A stretch of 64,000 bases of DNA from Acidimicrobiales bacterium (GTDB lineage Bacteria > Actinomycetota > Acidimicrobiia > Acidimicrobiales > Aldehydirespiratoraceae). Positions 52,787 to 60,262 of the stretch are shown piece after piece. A program made the position numbers and the translations under genes. Below the pieces are notes generated by a model. The model worked only from the letters and a program-made list of their open reading frames with translations, was not told the origin of the DNA and did not search any database. Every line of letters starts with the position of its first letter. Position 1 is the stretch's first letter. The stretch spans positions 1,794,369 through 1,858,368 of the forward strand of contig JAWPML010000001.1 in the NCBI GenBank assembly GCA_033344915.1. The letters are read 5' to 3'.

Positions 52787-53989
52787 TCAGGCCGCCTGCG
52801 CGATCGGCCCGGCCCGGGCCCCGGGTTCGATCAACCGGTAGCGGCCGGCATCGTCGATGACCACCTGATAGCCGTGGTCATGGATCAGCGAATGGGCGCT
52901 GGCACACACCAGGGCGAGATCGTCGATGTCGGTCTCGCCGAACGTCGGCGGCGCCCACGGCACCAGATGGTGGGCCTGGCATCGGGCCGGATCGGCACCA
53001 CAGTGGATGCAGCCGCCATCCCGGTCGATCAGTGCGTTCCACTGATCGTCGGTGGCGAGCCGGACAGCGCGGCCCTGCCAGAGGATCGAGCCGTCGGTGT
53101 CGAAGATCGAGCCGACGAACGCCGACTCACAGGCGATGCGCTCCAGTACGGACTGTGGCAAGGGTGTGCCGTCGAGGAAGGCGGCGAACCCCGACGGATC
53201 GTCGGCCCGGCACCGGTCCGCGTCGATCCGCACATGGGTGACGAACCGCGGATGCGGCCGCCGGCTCGCGGCAGCCGCCCCAGCCGATCCACCCGACGCC
53301 CCGTCGGCGATCAGTTCGGTGAGGGCGTCGGCTCCACGTTGGGCGTAGGTGCGCATCGTGGCCGGATCGCCGTCGCGACCACCGTCTTCACGGAACAGCC
53401 GGGCCATCGCCTGCTCGAACGCCTGGAGCACCGGGTTGCCGGCGACCGGGTCGAACTCACCGTTGATGCCGATCCGGCCGTTCTTCTTCCGCCAGACCAC
53501 ACCGGTGCGCTCCCGGCGGGCCCGGTCCTGCGCCGTCTCCTTCTTCTCGTCGGACTCACGCCGACTCGCCCAGTCGTTCGCCTCCGACGCGAACCGGTCG
53601 GCCGGCAGCAACAGCGCCAGCTTCGCCAGCTCGGCATCGGCCTCCTCGGGCGACACCCGCGCCGCCGCATCGGCGGCCGCGTCGGCGTGTTCCTCGGAGA
53701 TCTCGCCGTCGGCCAATGCCTGCTGGATCGTGGGCATCGCCGGCAGCTGCTTCGCGGTACGCGCCGCTCGCTTCGACTTCTTCGACGACGCTCTCGTCTT
53801 CGTGCGATTGGCGTCGGCCGGCTTCACCCCATCGTCGCCCAGCGCCTCGATCGCGGCGAGACACGCCAGCTTCTTCGCCGCCGCGAACGCCGCCAACCGC
53901 CCGCACCCCTCGAGGGCGCGCTCGATCTCGGTGCGGGTCTTCCCCACCGGGTCGAAGTTCGAGAGTCGCTCGAAGTCGGTCACATGCAT
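52787..53989 (-). CDS. DUF222/HNH endonuclease-like protein (13E12-type), SOS-controlled
   Basis: 400 aa. The N-terminal two-thirds is DUF222 (EIERALEGCGRLAAFAAAKK, then QALADGEISEEHADAAADAA); a Lys/Ser-rich stretch (KTRASSKKSKRAARTAK) may touch DNA. The C-terminal HNH motif is CIHCGADPARCQAHHLVPWA (about 338-357) and LALVCASAHSLIHDHGYQVV, with zinc cysteines and His. This is the mycobacterial 13E12 repeat family. Start at 53989 (MHVTDF) is chosen because a perfect LexA box lies 16-31 nt upstream; a longer frame would read through the promoter. Several 13E12-family genes of Mycobacterium tuberculosis are LexA-regulated, so the control here fits. The molecular role is unknown. Confidence 0.88.
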   Translation of the reverse strand: MHVTDFERLSNFDPVGKTRTEIERALEGCGRLAAFAAAKKLACLAAIEALGDDGVKPADANRTKTRASSKKSKRAARTAKQLPAMPTIQQALADGEISEEHADAAADAAARVSPEEADAELAKLALLLPADRFASEANDWASRRESDEKKETAQDRARRERTGVVWRKKNGRIGINGEFDPVAGNPVLQAFEQAMARLFREDGGRDGDPATMRTYAQRGADALTELIADGASGGSAGAAAASRRPHPRFVTHVRIDADRCRADDPSGFAAFLDGTPLPQSVLERIACESAFVGSIFDTDGSILWQGRAVRLATDDQWNALIDRDGGCIHCGADPARCQAHHLVPWAPPTFGETDIDDLALVCASAHSLIHDHGYQVVIDDAGRYRLIEPGARAGPIAQAA

Positions 53990-53998
53990 CGTCCCGTC

Positions 53999-54027
53999 AC
54001 CATAGCGAACATATGTTCGCCTCGCAA
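53999..54027 (-). promoter_or_regulatory. LexA-controlled promoter of the HNH gene
   Basis: On the minus strand, -35 TTGCGA (54027-54022), a 17-bp spacer, and -10 TATGGT (54004-53999). Of the spacer, 16 bp are the perfect palindrome GCGAACATATGTTCGC (54005-54020), which contains the actinobacterial SOS box CGAAC-N4-GTTCG. The ATG at 53989 lies 9 nt past the -10, so the mRNA is nearly leaderless. Confidence 0.9.
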
Positions 54028-54121
54028 GAGGAATTGCCATGAAAACGCGAGAAATCCGGGCGCGCCGAAATCGACGTCCCGTTGCCCGCTCCGACTGGCC
54101 GCGCGGCGTGGCCGCGACGGC

Positions 54122-54724
54122 TCAGATCATCTCGCCACGCTTGACGATGACGTGGTCGATGATGCCGTAGTCCTTCGCCTCTTCGGCGGTGAACCAGCGG
54201 TCACGATCCGAGTCGGCCTCGATCTGCTCGACGGTCTGACCCGTGTGGTGGGCGATGCGCTCCTGGAGCAGCTTCTTCGTGTAGGCCATCTGCTCGGCCT
54301 GGATCGCGATGTCGGTGGCTTGGCCCTGCACGCCGCCGAGGGGCTGGTGCATCATGATCCGGGCGTGGGGCAGCGCGTAACGCTTGCCGGGCGCACCGGC
54401 GCAGAGGAGGAACTGCCCCATCGAGGCGCCGAGACCCATGCAGATCGTGCCGACCTCGCAGTCGACGAACTGCATCGTGTCGTAGATCGCCATGCCGGCC
54501 GACACCGAACCACCCGGGGAGTTGATGTAGAGCCAGATCGGCTTGTCCTTGCCCTGGCCTTCCAGGTACAGGAGCTGGGCGGTGATGTAGTTGGCGATCT
54601 CGTCGTTGACGTCGGTGCCGAGGACCACGATCCGATCCTGGAGCAGGCGGTGGTAGATGTCGGCCTGGGGGTTGGCCGTGAGCGGCGTGGCCATGAGCGG
54701 CACGTTCGGAGGGGTCTGCGTCAT
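54122..54724 (-). CDS. clpP: ATP-dependent Clp protease proteolytic subunit
   Basis: 200 aa serine peptidase. Catalytic triad blocks: Ser in [20 protein letters not shown] (about 95-114), His in [16 protein letters not shown] (about 116-131) and Asp in [20 protein letters not shown] (about 168-187). The start [10 protein letters not shown] is followed by [20 protein letters not shown] (about 20-39). It forms the proteolytic barrel with Clp ATPases for protein turnover. Actinobacteria usually have two adjacent clpP genes; here only one is present, followed by no clpX. A second copy may lie elsewhere. The gap of 81 bp to the HNH gene's promoter on the 3' side holds no gene. Confidence 0.95.
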   Translation of the reverse strand: MTQTPPNVPLMATPLTANPQADIYHRLLQDRIVVLGTDVNDEIANYITAQLLYLEGQGKDKPIWLYINSPGGSVSAGMAIYDTMQFVDCEVGTICMGLGASMGQFLLCAGAPGKRYALPHARIMMHQPLGGVQGQATDIAIQAEQMAYTKKLLQERIAHHTGQTVEQIEADSDRDRWFTAEEAKDYGIIDHVIVKRGEMI

Positions 54725-54766
54725 ACCGCGAAGGGTATCGGGACGGACCTGCCGGGTGGCGCCAGC

Positions 54767-55663
54767 TCAGCCCTCCACCTCGTCGGGTGCGGATGTGGGT
54801 GTGGGCGCGAGTGTGGATGCGGGTGCGGGTACGGGAACGGCCTCACCGGGGCCGGGCGCGGCCTCGGTGGTCTCGACCCAGGCACCGACCTGGCCGTCCC
54901 ATTCGACGGGCGCGCCGGAATCGCAGTCGATCGTCTCCCACCCCGAGGTGATGAACAGCGCCGTGTCGACGTCGGCATCGATCGCCGCGAAGCACGGCAG
55001 GTACGTGGGCGCGATGCCGTCCTGGTCGCAACGCTCGGGTTCGGGCTCGAACCCGTCGTCCGCCGCTTCCATCGCATCCTCGCAGAACACGACCGGCGCG
55101 GCCTGGGCGATCTCGAACAACGCCCCGTAGAGCGGCCACCCGCACGGCTCGAGCGTGATCTCGTCGAGGGCGGCGACCAACTCGGCGAACTCCTCCTCGT
55201 CGACATCGGGGTCGTCCGCCTCGATGACCGCCACGACCGAGGCCACCGCCTCGTCGCCGAACGGCTCGACCGCGTTCAGGAACACGGCCTGCTGCTCCTC
55301 CTCGGATTGGTTCGCCAACGCCTGTGCGGTCGACCCGACGACGACCGTCGCCATGTCGGTGCACGGGTCGCCGGTGACCTCGTAGGTGAACGTCGGCTCG
55401 TCGAGCTCGAGGTCGTCGATGTCGGGCAGCGGCGGGACGTCCCCGCTATCCGCGTCCCCGTCGCTGTCGGACCCCGTGTCGTCGGACCCGGTGTCACCGG
55501 ACCCCGTGTCGTCATCGGTGATGCCCTCGACCACGATTCCGCCGCCATCGTCCCCGTTGGTGGCGGTGTCCGGCGCGCCGTCCGAGCACGCGGACGCGGC
55601 CAACGACACCAACAGGAGCAGCGCACCGGCGAGCAGCCGCCTCCGCCTCGACCGCCTCGGTAC
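54767..55663 (-). CDS. Secreted acidic lipoprotein, start codon uncertain
   Basis: About 295 aa. A lipoprotein signal is clear (SRRRRLLAGALLLLVSLAASACSDG) and is followed by an Asp/Gly/Ser linker (DDDTGSGDTGSDDTGS) and a mature part with Cys pairs (CTDMATV, LEPCGWPLYGALFE, VVFCEDAMEAADD, YLPCFAAIDADVD) that could form disulfides. No standard start codon stands before the Arg-rich stretch: the codon at 55663 is GTA, CTG occurs at 55636, and the next in-frame ATG (55762) would lie in the antisense of tRNA-Leu. The 5' end given is therefore a best guess. Start choice, frameshift or sequencing error are all open. Confidence 0.55.
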   Translation of the reverse strand, partial: VPRRSRRRRLLAGALLLLVSLAASACSDGAPDTATNGDDGGGIVVEGITDDDTGSGDTGSDDTGSDSDGDADSGDVPPLPDIDDLELDEPTFTYEVTGDPCTDMATVVVGSTAQALANQSEEEQQAVFLNAVEPFGDEAVASVVAVIEADDPDVDEEEFAELVAALDEITLEPCGWPLYGALFEIAQAAPVVFCEDAMEAADDGFEPEPERCDQDGIAPTYLPCFAAIDADVDTALFITSGWETIDCDSGAPVEWDGQVGAWVETTEAAPGPGEAVPVPAPASTLAPTPTSAPDEVEG

Positions 55664-55677
55664 GCTGGCCCCACCAC

Positions 55678-55761
55678 GCGGACGTGGTGGAATTGGCAGA
55701 CACGCCAGGTTTAGGTCCTGGTGCCCGAAAGGGTGTGGGAGTTCAAATCTCCCCGTCCGCA
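55678..55761 (+). tRNA. tRNA-Leu (anticodon TAG)
   Basis: Acceptor GCGGACG/CGTCCGC, anticodon stem CCAGG/CCTGG around loop TTTAGGT, long class II variable arm (TGCCCGAAAGGGTG), T-arm GGGAG-TTCAAAT-CTCCC, discriminator A. CCA is not encoded. It is divergent from the lipoprotein gene, whose start region ends 15 bp before it. Confidence 0.97.
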
Positions 55762-55774
55762 CGAGCGACGCCGC

Positions 55775-55903
55775 TCAGTCGCCGCGCATGCCGCGGGCGC
55801 GCTCCCGCTCGAGCGTCAGCTCGGGAGAGGTGTCCGGTTGCGGTCGCGAGGTCGGACGGGTCAACCCGCGGAGGAAGTTGCGGACCTGCCGGATGATGGC
55901 CAT
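55775..55903 (-). CDS. Possible small basic protein, 42 aa
   Basis: Starts MAIIRQVRNFLRGLTRPTSR and ends LTLERERARGMRGD. The N-terminal helix is amphipathic with Arg/Lys on one side, as in small membrane- or RNA-associated proteins. It lies 13 bp past tRNA-Leu on the other strand, and 26 bp downstream of the last gene of the minus-strand operon, with GGGGC before the ATG. The frame is open but short, and no family is recognised. It could be a short operon tail gene or a chance frame. Confidence 0.4.
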   Translation of the reverse strand: MAIIRQVRNFLRGLTRPTSRPQPDTSPELTLERERARGMRGD

Positions 55904-55929
55904 GGGGCAACGATAGACGCTGACACTGC

Positions 55930-56682
55930 TCAGCCCAGACCGCCCCAGAAGTCGGCGAGGGCGTCGGCCGCGGGGGCCGGGGCACTCACCATCCACCAGT
56001 GGGCCTGACCTTCGAGCACCACGGAATCGCTCTCGAGTCGTTCCGCCATCTCGGCGGCCAGCGGCGCGGGCACGAAGTGGTCCTCGGACGCGATCACGAC
56101 CAACCCCGGCGGACGATCGGCGGCGACGACCCGTTCCCCGAGCTCGACCATGAACGGCTGCGCGGCCTCCCGGTACAGCGTGAGGATGCACTCCCCCATC
56201 GTCGCGTCCACCGCGGCAGCCATCGCCGCGGCGACGTCGGCGGTCAGCCCCATGTCGACATAGGTGGCCGTGCGGTCCTCGATCGACCCGGCCGTCATCG
56301 CCTCGATGACCTGTTCGCCGACCTCCGGGGTCTGCCAGGCCTGCGCCATGTCGTGCCACTCGTAGTCGGGGTGGATGAGGGCGGCACAGTCCGCCGCCCA
56401 CGACCGCACCAGATCCGGCCGGCGGGCGAGGAGGCCCATCACGTGGCCCGCGCCCCAGTCGTGGCCGACGAGATCGATCGGCCCGTCCATCGCCCCCAAC
56501 TCGGCGATCAGCCAGTCGACGTAGGCGCCCGGCGTCGCATCGAACCCGTCGGGCACCGGCGCGCCGAAGCCGGGCGGCGACAGTGCCACGAGATCGTCGA
56601 CCCCCCGCTCGGTGAGGGCGGCGAACAACGGCCCCCACACCGCGTCGCACTCCGGATTGCCGTGGACGAAGACCTTCGTCAT
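55930..56682 (-). CDS. Alpha/beta hydrolase with Asp nucleophile (haloalkane-dehalogenase/epoxide-hydrolase type)
   Basis: 250 aa, last main gene of the six-gene operon. Oxyanion loop KVFVHGNPECDAVWGPLF (about 3-20; HGNP), nucleophile elbow LVGHDWGAGHVMGLLARRPD (about 71-90, with Asp in place of Ser as in haloalkane dehalogenases and epoxide hydrolases), acid residue in VIASEDHFVPAPLAAEMAER (about 204-223) and His in EGQAHWWMVSAPAP (about 232). It likely opens an epoxide or displaces a halide or ester with a covalent Asp intermediate. ATG 56682 overlaps the TGA of the upstream hydrolase gene (ATGA). Confidence 0.82.
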   Translation of the reverse strand: MTKVFVHGNPECDAVWGPLFAALTERGVDDLVALSPPGFGAPVPDGFDATPGAYVDWLIAELGAMDGPIDLVGHDWGAGHVMGLLARRPDLVRSWAADCAALIHPDYEWHDMAQAWQTPEVGEQVIEAMTAGSIEDRTATYVDMGLTADVAAAMAAAVDATMGECILTLYREAAQPFMVELGERVVAADRPPGLVVIASEDHFVPAPLAAEMAERLESDSVVLEGQAHWWMVSAPAPAADALADFWGGLG

Positions 56683-57554
56683 GCGTTCCCCTCCCGGGAT
56701 TCGTGAAAGCACTTCTCGACAAAGCTGCGGATGATCGGGATCGCCGTGTCCGGCTGATCCCGGTAGGCGCCGTGACCACAGTCGGCGAACCGGTGGAACT
56801 CCACGAGATCGGGAGGCAACGCCGCCACGATCTCCTCCTGGTCCTCGATCGGTGTGGTCGGATCGTCTTCACCGCCGAGCACGAGCGTCGGACACGTGAC
56901 CGAGCCGAGCGCGGGCAGGAAGTCCATCTCGTGGTACTCGCCGCGGAAGAAGTCGTAGAGCGTCCCGAGCCGGTAGACGGTGCGGGACGCCCCGTCCGGG
57001 TCGCTGAAGTGCCGGTTGTAGGTCGACATCGCGTCCCGCATGAACGGGCCGAGCGTCTCGTCACCCGGGTCGTCGTAGAACGCGTTGGCCGCGTCGACCG
57101 CGGCCTGACCGCCGAGCCGTTCGAACACCGCGATGTTGCGCTCCCGGTTCTTGCGGGCCGAGGTGCTGGAGAGGATCACGCCGGCCGGATGGTCGGGGTG
57201 GCGGGTCATGTAGGCCATCGCCACCATCCCGCCGAACGACTGGCCGAGGACGATCGGCTTCTCGATCCCGAGGACGTCGCAGACCGTGCGCACGTCGTCG
57301 CCCCACTGATCGAGGTTGCGCCGCTCCGGCGGGCCGTCGTCGGAACGGCCGTTGGCCCGATGGTCGATGTACACACACTGGGCCATGTCGGTGAGCATCC
57401 GCAGCTCGCTCTTGAACGGGCTGTGATCCATGCCGGGCCCACCGTGCAGGAGGACGACGGTCGGCCGCCGCTGCATGCGATCCCCGACCACTTCGTACTC
57501 GGGGCCGTCGACGTCCACGAACACCCGCACGCCGTCGCCCACGTCGATCCTCAT
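56679..57554 (-). CDS. Proline-iminopeptidase-like alpha/beta hydrolase (S33)
   Basis: 291 aa. Oxyanion motif TVVLLHGGPGMDHSPFKSEL (about 32-51, HGGPG as in S33 aminopeptidases), YIDHRANGRSDDGPPERRN (about 63-81), nucleophile elbow VLGQSFGGMVAMAYMTRHPD (about 103-122, Ser), acid in LVLGGEDDPTTPIEDQEEI (about 228) and His in DCGHGAYRDQPD (about 263). S33 enzymes remove N-terminal residues or cleave amides and esters. The start overlaps the stop of the GNAT gene (ATGA). Role in the operon may be removal of an acyl or aminoacyl protecting group, but this is inference. Confidence 0.85.
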   Translation of the reverse strand: MRIDVGDGVRVFVDVDGPEYEVVGDRMQRRPTVVLLHGGPGMDHSPFKSELRMLTDMAQCVYIDHRANGRSDDGPPERRNLDQWGDDVRTVCDVLGIEKPIVLGQSFGGMVAMAYMTRHPDHPAGVILSSTSARKNRERNIAVFERLGGQAAVDAANAFYDDPGDETLGPFMRDAMSTYNRHFSDPDGASRTVYRLGTLYDFFRGEYHEMDFLPALGSVTCPTLVLGGEDDPTTPIEDQEEIVAALPPDLVEFHRFADCGHGAYRDQPDTAIPIIRSFVEKCFHESREGNA

Positions 57555-58156
57555 GCGATCTCCTCGGTCGAGCGGCCCCACAGGAATCCGGCCATCAGGT
57601 CGGTGAATCCGAGGTGCTGGTAGAAGGCGATGGCGTTGGTGTTCTCCGGCGAACAGCCGAGGTGGATCGCATCGGCCCCCGCGGCGCGGCACGCGGCGAA
57701 GAGGCTGTTCATGAGCCGCTTGCCGAACCCGCGGCCCTGGAGCCGGGGCAGCAGGTCGATGTGGAGATGGGCCGGGTAGTCGCCGACGATCTCGGCCGGC
57801 ATGACCGGCGGGGTGTGGATCAGGTTGACGCAGTCGGCGTCCGCGGTGCCGTCAGCGAACGACCCTTGCGGATAGCGGTCCCGCAGGGGCGGGAACCAGA
57901 CCGTCTCGGCCCAGTGGTCGTATGCCGCCGTGTCCGGCGTGCCCACGATGTAGCCGCCGACGCCGGCGTCGTCTTCCAGCACGAACGCACACTCCGGGTG
58001 ACGCACGAGGTAGGGGGCGACCCACACCTCGCCGGTGATGCGCGGGTCGGTGTAGAGGTGGGTGGCATCGGATCCGTTGTCGCCCGTCCGCAGACAGATC
58101 TCGTAGCACGCGTCCGTGTCGGACGGCTCGAAGGGACGGATGCGGGGCTCGCTCAT
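57551..58156 (-). CDS. GNAT-family N-acetyltransferase
   Basis: 201 aa. The GNAT acetyl-CoA loop is LLPRLQGRGFGKRLMNSLFA (about 134-153; R/Q-x-x-G-x-G), preceded by AHLHIDLLP and followed by HLGCSPENTNAIAFYQHLGF (about 164-183), which matches the final beta-alpha elements. The N-terminal half (RIRPFEPSDTDACYEICLRT) is typical of the NagJ/GH84-associated or amino-group acetyltransferases. It could acetylate the amino product of the two PLP enzymes, or the polyamine-like product. Start and stop overlap both neighbours by 4 nt (ATGA), so it is fully embedded in the operon. Confidence 0.85.
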   Translation of the reverse strand: MSEPRIRPFEPSDTDACYEICLRTGDNGSDATHLYTDPRITGEVWVAPYLVRHPECAFVLEDDAGVGGYIVGTPDTAAYDHWAETVWFPPLRDRYPQGSFADGTADADCVNLIHTPPVMPAEIVGDYPAHLHIDLLPRLQGRGFGKRLMNSLFAACRAAGADAIHLGCSPENTNAIAFYQHLGFTDLMAGFLWGRSTEEIA

Positions 58157-59016
58157 AGGGGCACCGGCCGGGGGCCGGTCCGGCCCAGCGTGCCATAGAG
58201 CATCCCGGCGATCACGATGACCCCACCGACCACCGTCCAGACCTCGGGCACCTCCGAGAACCCGATCCACGCCCAGATCGACGCGGCGACCGTCTCGACC
58301 GGCGTGAACATGGCGACCTCCCCGGCCGGCGCGTACTTGGGGGCGTGGGTGTGGAGCAGGCGGCCGAGTGGGTTGAAGACGAAGCCCATGCCGACGAAGG
58401 CGGCGAGGGCCCGGCCGTCGATGGCGAACGTGACCCCGACCGCGAGGCACACGGCCATCACGAGCACGGCGGCGGTGCCGAGCCCGACGAGGCGGCTCAT
58501 CGCCGGCCATCGGCGCCACAGATTCATGTTCGTGGCGAACGCGAAGATGGCGAGCAGCGCGAGGAGGTCGCCGTCGAGCGTCGGCTCACCCACCGAGCGC
58601 ACGACGATCACCACCACCCCGGAGAATGTGATCGCGATCGCAGTCCAGACCCGGCGGCTCGTCGACTCGCCGAAGAACGCCTTGCCGATGAGGGCGGCCA
58701 CGATCGGCGACGCGGCGACGATCACGACGACGTTCGCCACCGACGTGCGGGTCACCGCCGTGACGAACGCGAGCTGCGAGACGGTCGCGCCGACCGCCAC
58801 CGCCAACAACGGCCAGCCCGCGGCCCGGAATGCCCGCACCGGCCCGGGTTCGCGCCGCACCGTGCCGATCCCCAGATAGAGAACGAGGGAGAACGCGGCG
58901 ACCCAGAACGAGATCGTCCACGCCTCCTCCTCGCTCCACCGGATGAAGAAGGAATCCGTGGACACCAGCAGCATTCCGCCCGCGGCGTAGAGCCAGCCTT
59001 GTGTGCGGTTGGTCAT
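58153..59016 (-). CDS. DMT-superfamily (EamA) transporter
   Basis: 287 aa with ten predicted helices. First half from WLYAAGGMLLVSTDSFFIRW to ALIGKAFFGESTSRRV (about 108-123); second half from LLALLAIFAFATNMNLWRRW to IWAWIGFSEVPEVWTVVGG (about 251-269). EamA proteins often export amino acids or small polar metabolites, so this is the likely exporter for the operon's product. The stop overlaps the GNAT start (ATGA); the PLP decarboxylase-like gene ends 10 bp upstream of its start. It is a different EamA gene from that at 27174. Confidence 0.85.
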   Translation of the reverse strand: MTNRTQGWLYAAGGMLLVSTDSFFIRWSEEEAWTISFWVAAFSLVLYLGIGTVRREPGPVRAFRAAGWPLLAVAVGATVSQLAFVTAVTRTSVANVVVIVAASPIVAALIGKAFFGESTSRRVWTAIAITFSGVVVIVVRSVGEPTLDGDLLALLAIFAFATNMNLWRRWPAMSRLVGLGTAAVLVMAVCLAVGVTFAIDGRALAAFVGMGFVFNPLGRLLHTHAPKYAPAGEVAMFTPVETVAASIWAWIGFSEVPEVWTVVGGVIVIAGMLYGTLGRTGPRPVPL

Positions 59017-59026
59017 CGACGGGTGC

Positions 59027-60262
59027 TCATGACCAGAAGGCCACCACGTCGCCGGGGTCCTCGCCGGCGAAGAGCTCGACCACCTCGGTCCCCCGATGGC
59101 CCACCACCGGCGGCAGGCCGCGGCTGCAGTGCCGCGACCACATGGCGAGGGTGTAGGCGCCGACGTCGCGGATCAGCAGCAGGTCGCCCCGTTCGGCGAG
59201 CGTCAACGGACGTTCGACGGCCAGCAGGTCACCCGAGAAGCAGAGCGGGCCGGCGACGGTGGTCGGCTCGGCGGGGCCGGCCTTCGGGTTGCCGTGCGAG
59301 TCCAGCACGACCATCTCGTGGTCCCAGGAGCCGGGTTGGTACACGCGGCGCAGGAACATGTCGGCGCCGGCGTGGACCACCATCGTGCGCACCCCGTTCA
59401 CGTCCTTGACCGCCTCGATCCGGCTGACCAGCCAGCCCCGGCCCGCCTGGATCCACCGTCCCAACTCCGTGACGAGGCGACGGCTGCCCCACGCGGTGGT
59501 GCGCGACAGCATCGCGGTCCAGTCGTCGAGCGTCGGCGGCTCGGGGTCGGCGTCCGTGTAGCGCACGGGCAGACCCCCGCCCACGTCGACCCAGTCGAGG
59601 TCGAGGGCGGCCGCCGCGTCGCAGGTGGCGTTGACGGCCGCGTCGATCAGCTCGAGTGCGACGCCCTGCGATCCGGTGTGGACGTGGAGGCCCCGCACGA
59701 ACGGGTAGCGGGCGACCAGGTCGGCGGCCTGCTCGAGCGGCACGCCGAACTTGCTGTCGGCCGACACCGTGCTGGTGAAGCCGATCGAGCCGGCGCCCGA
59801 GCCCGGGTTCACCCGCAGGCCGACCTGCGTCCCCGCGGGGACGCCGATGGCCTCGAGTCGGCGCAGCTCGTCCTCGTGGTCGGCGTTGATCCACAGGCCC
59901 AGCTCCGCCGCGGCTCGGAGCTCGGCGTCGGTCTTGGCCGGCGAGTCGAACACGATCCGGTCCGGCGCGCAGCCCGCCGCTCGGGCGAGCTCCACCTCCT
60001 CCCACGAGGCGGCCTCCAACCCGGCCCCTCGATCGACCACTGCGGCGAGGAGCCGGACCACCGGGTTGGCCTTGATCGCGACGCTGTGGAGGGTGTCGGC
60101 CGGGAAGCCCGCGTGGAGACGATCGAGGTCCGCTTCCATGCGGGCGAGATCGTGGAACACGACGGCGCGCGACTCGTCGTGCCACAGCCCCGCCGAGCGG
60201 GCCGCGTCGAGCACGGGCGCGACCTCGTCGACGGGCAGGCGCCGGACCGGTTGCTCGGTCAC
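59027..60262 (-). CDS. Fold-type-III PLP enzyme, ornithine/diaminopimelate-decarboxylase-like
   Basis: 411 aa. Alanine-racemase/DapDC fold: PLP Lys in HSVAIKANPVVRLLAAVVD (about 59-77), FDSPAKTDAELRAAAELGLW (about 105-124), LRVNPGSGAGSIGFTSTVSA (about 149-168), HVHTGSQGVALELID (about 192), VDVGGGLPVRYTD (about 218), TELGRWIQAGRGWL (about 265, usually EPGR), and the catalytic Cys in GPLCFSGDLLAVE (about 334-346), then DVGAYTLAMWSRHCSRG (about 366). It resembles the y4yA group rather than lysA. It probably decarboxylates or racemises an amino acid. The start overlaps the stop of the upstream PLP enzyme (ATGA). Confidence 0.85.
   Translation of the reverse strand: MTEQPVRRLPVDEVAPVLDAARSAGLWHDESRAVVFHDLARMEADLDRLHAGFPADTLHSVAIKANPVVRLLAAVVDRGAGLEAASWEEVELARAAGCAPDRIVFDSPAKTDAELRAAAELGLWINADHEDELRRLEAIGVPAGTQVGLRVNPGSGAGSIGFTSTVSADSKFGVPLEQAADLVARYPFVRGLHVHTGSQGVALELIDAAVNATCDAAAALDLDWVDVGGGLPVRYTDADPEPPTLDDWTAMLSRTTAWGSRRLVTELGRWIQAGRGWLVSRIEAVKDVNGVRTMVVHAGADMFLRRVYQPGSWDHEMVVLDSHGNPKAGPAEPTTVAGPLCFSGDLLAVERPLTLAERGDLLLIRDVGAYTLAMWSRHCSRGLPPVVGHRGTEVVELFAGEDPGDVVAFWS

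Noticed and set aside
52874-55714. Long + strand open frame (about 946 aa)
   Set aside because: It is antisense to the HNH, ClpP and lipoprotein genes and runs through the LexA-controlled promoter.
55678-55762. ATG at 55762 as the lipoprotein start
   Set aside because: It would translate the antisense of tRNA-Leu before the signal peptide.
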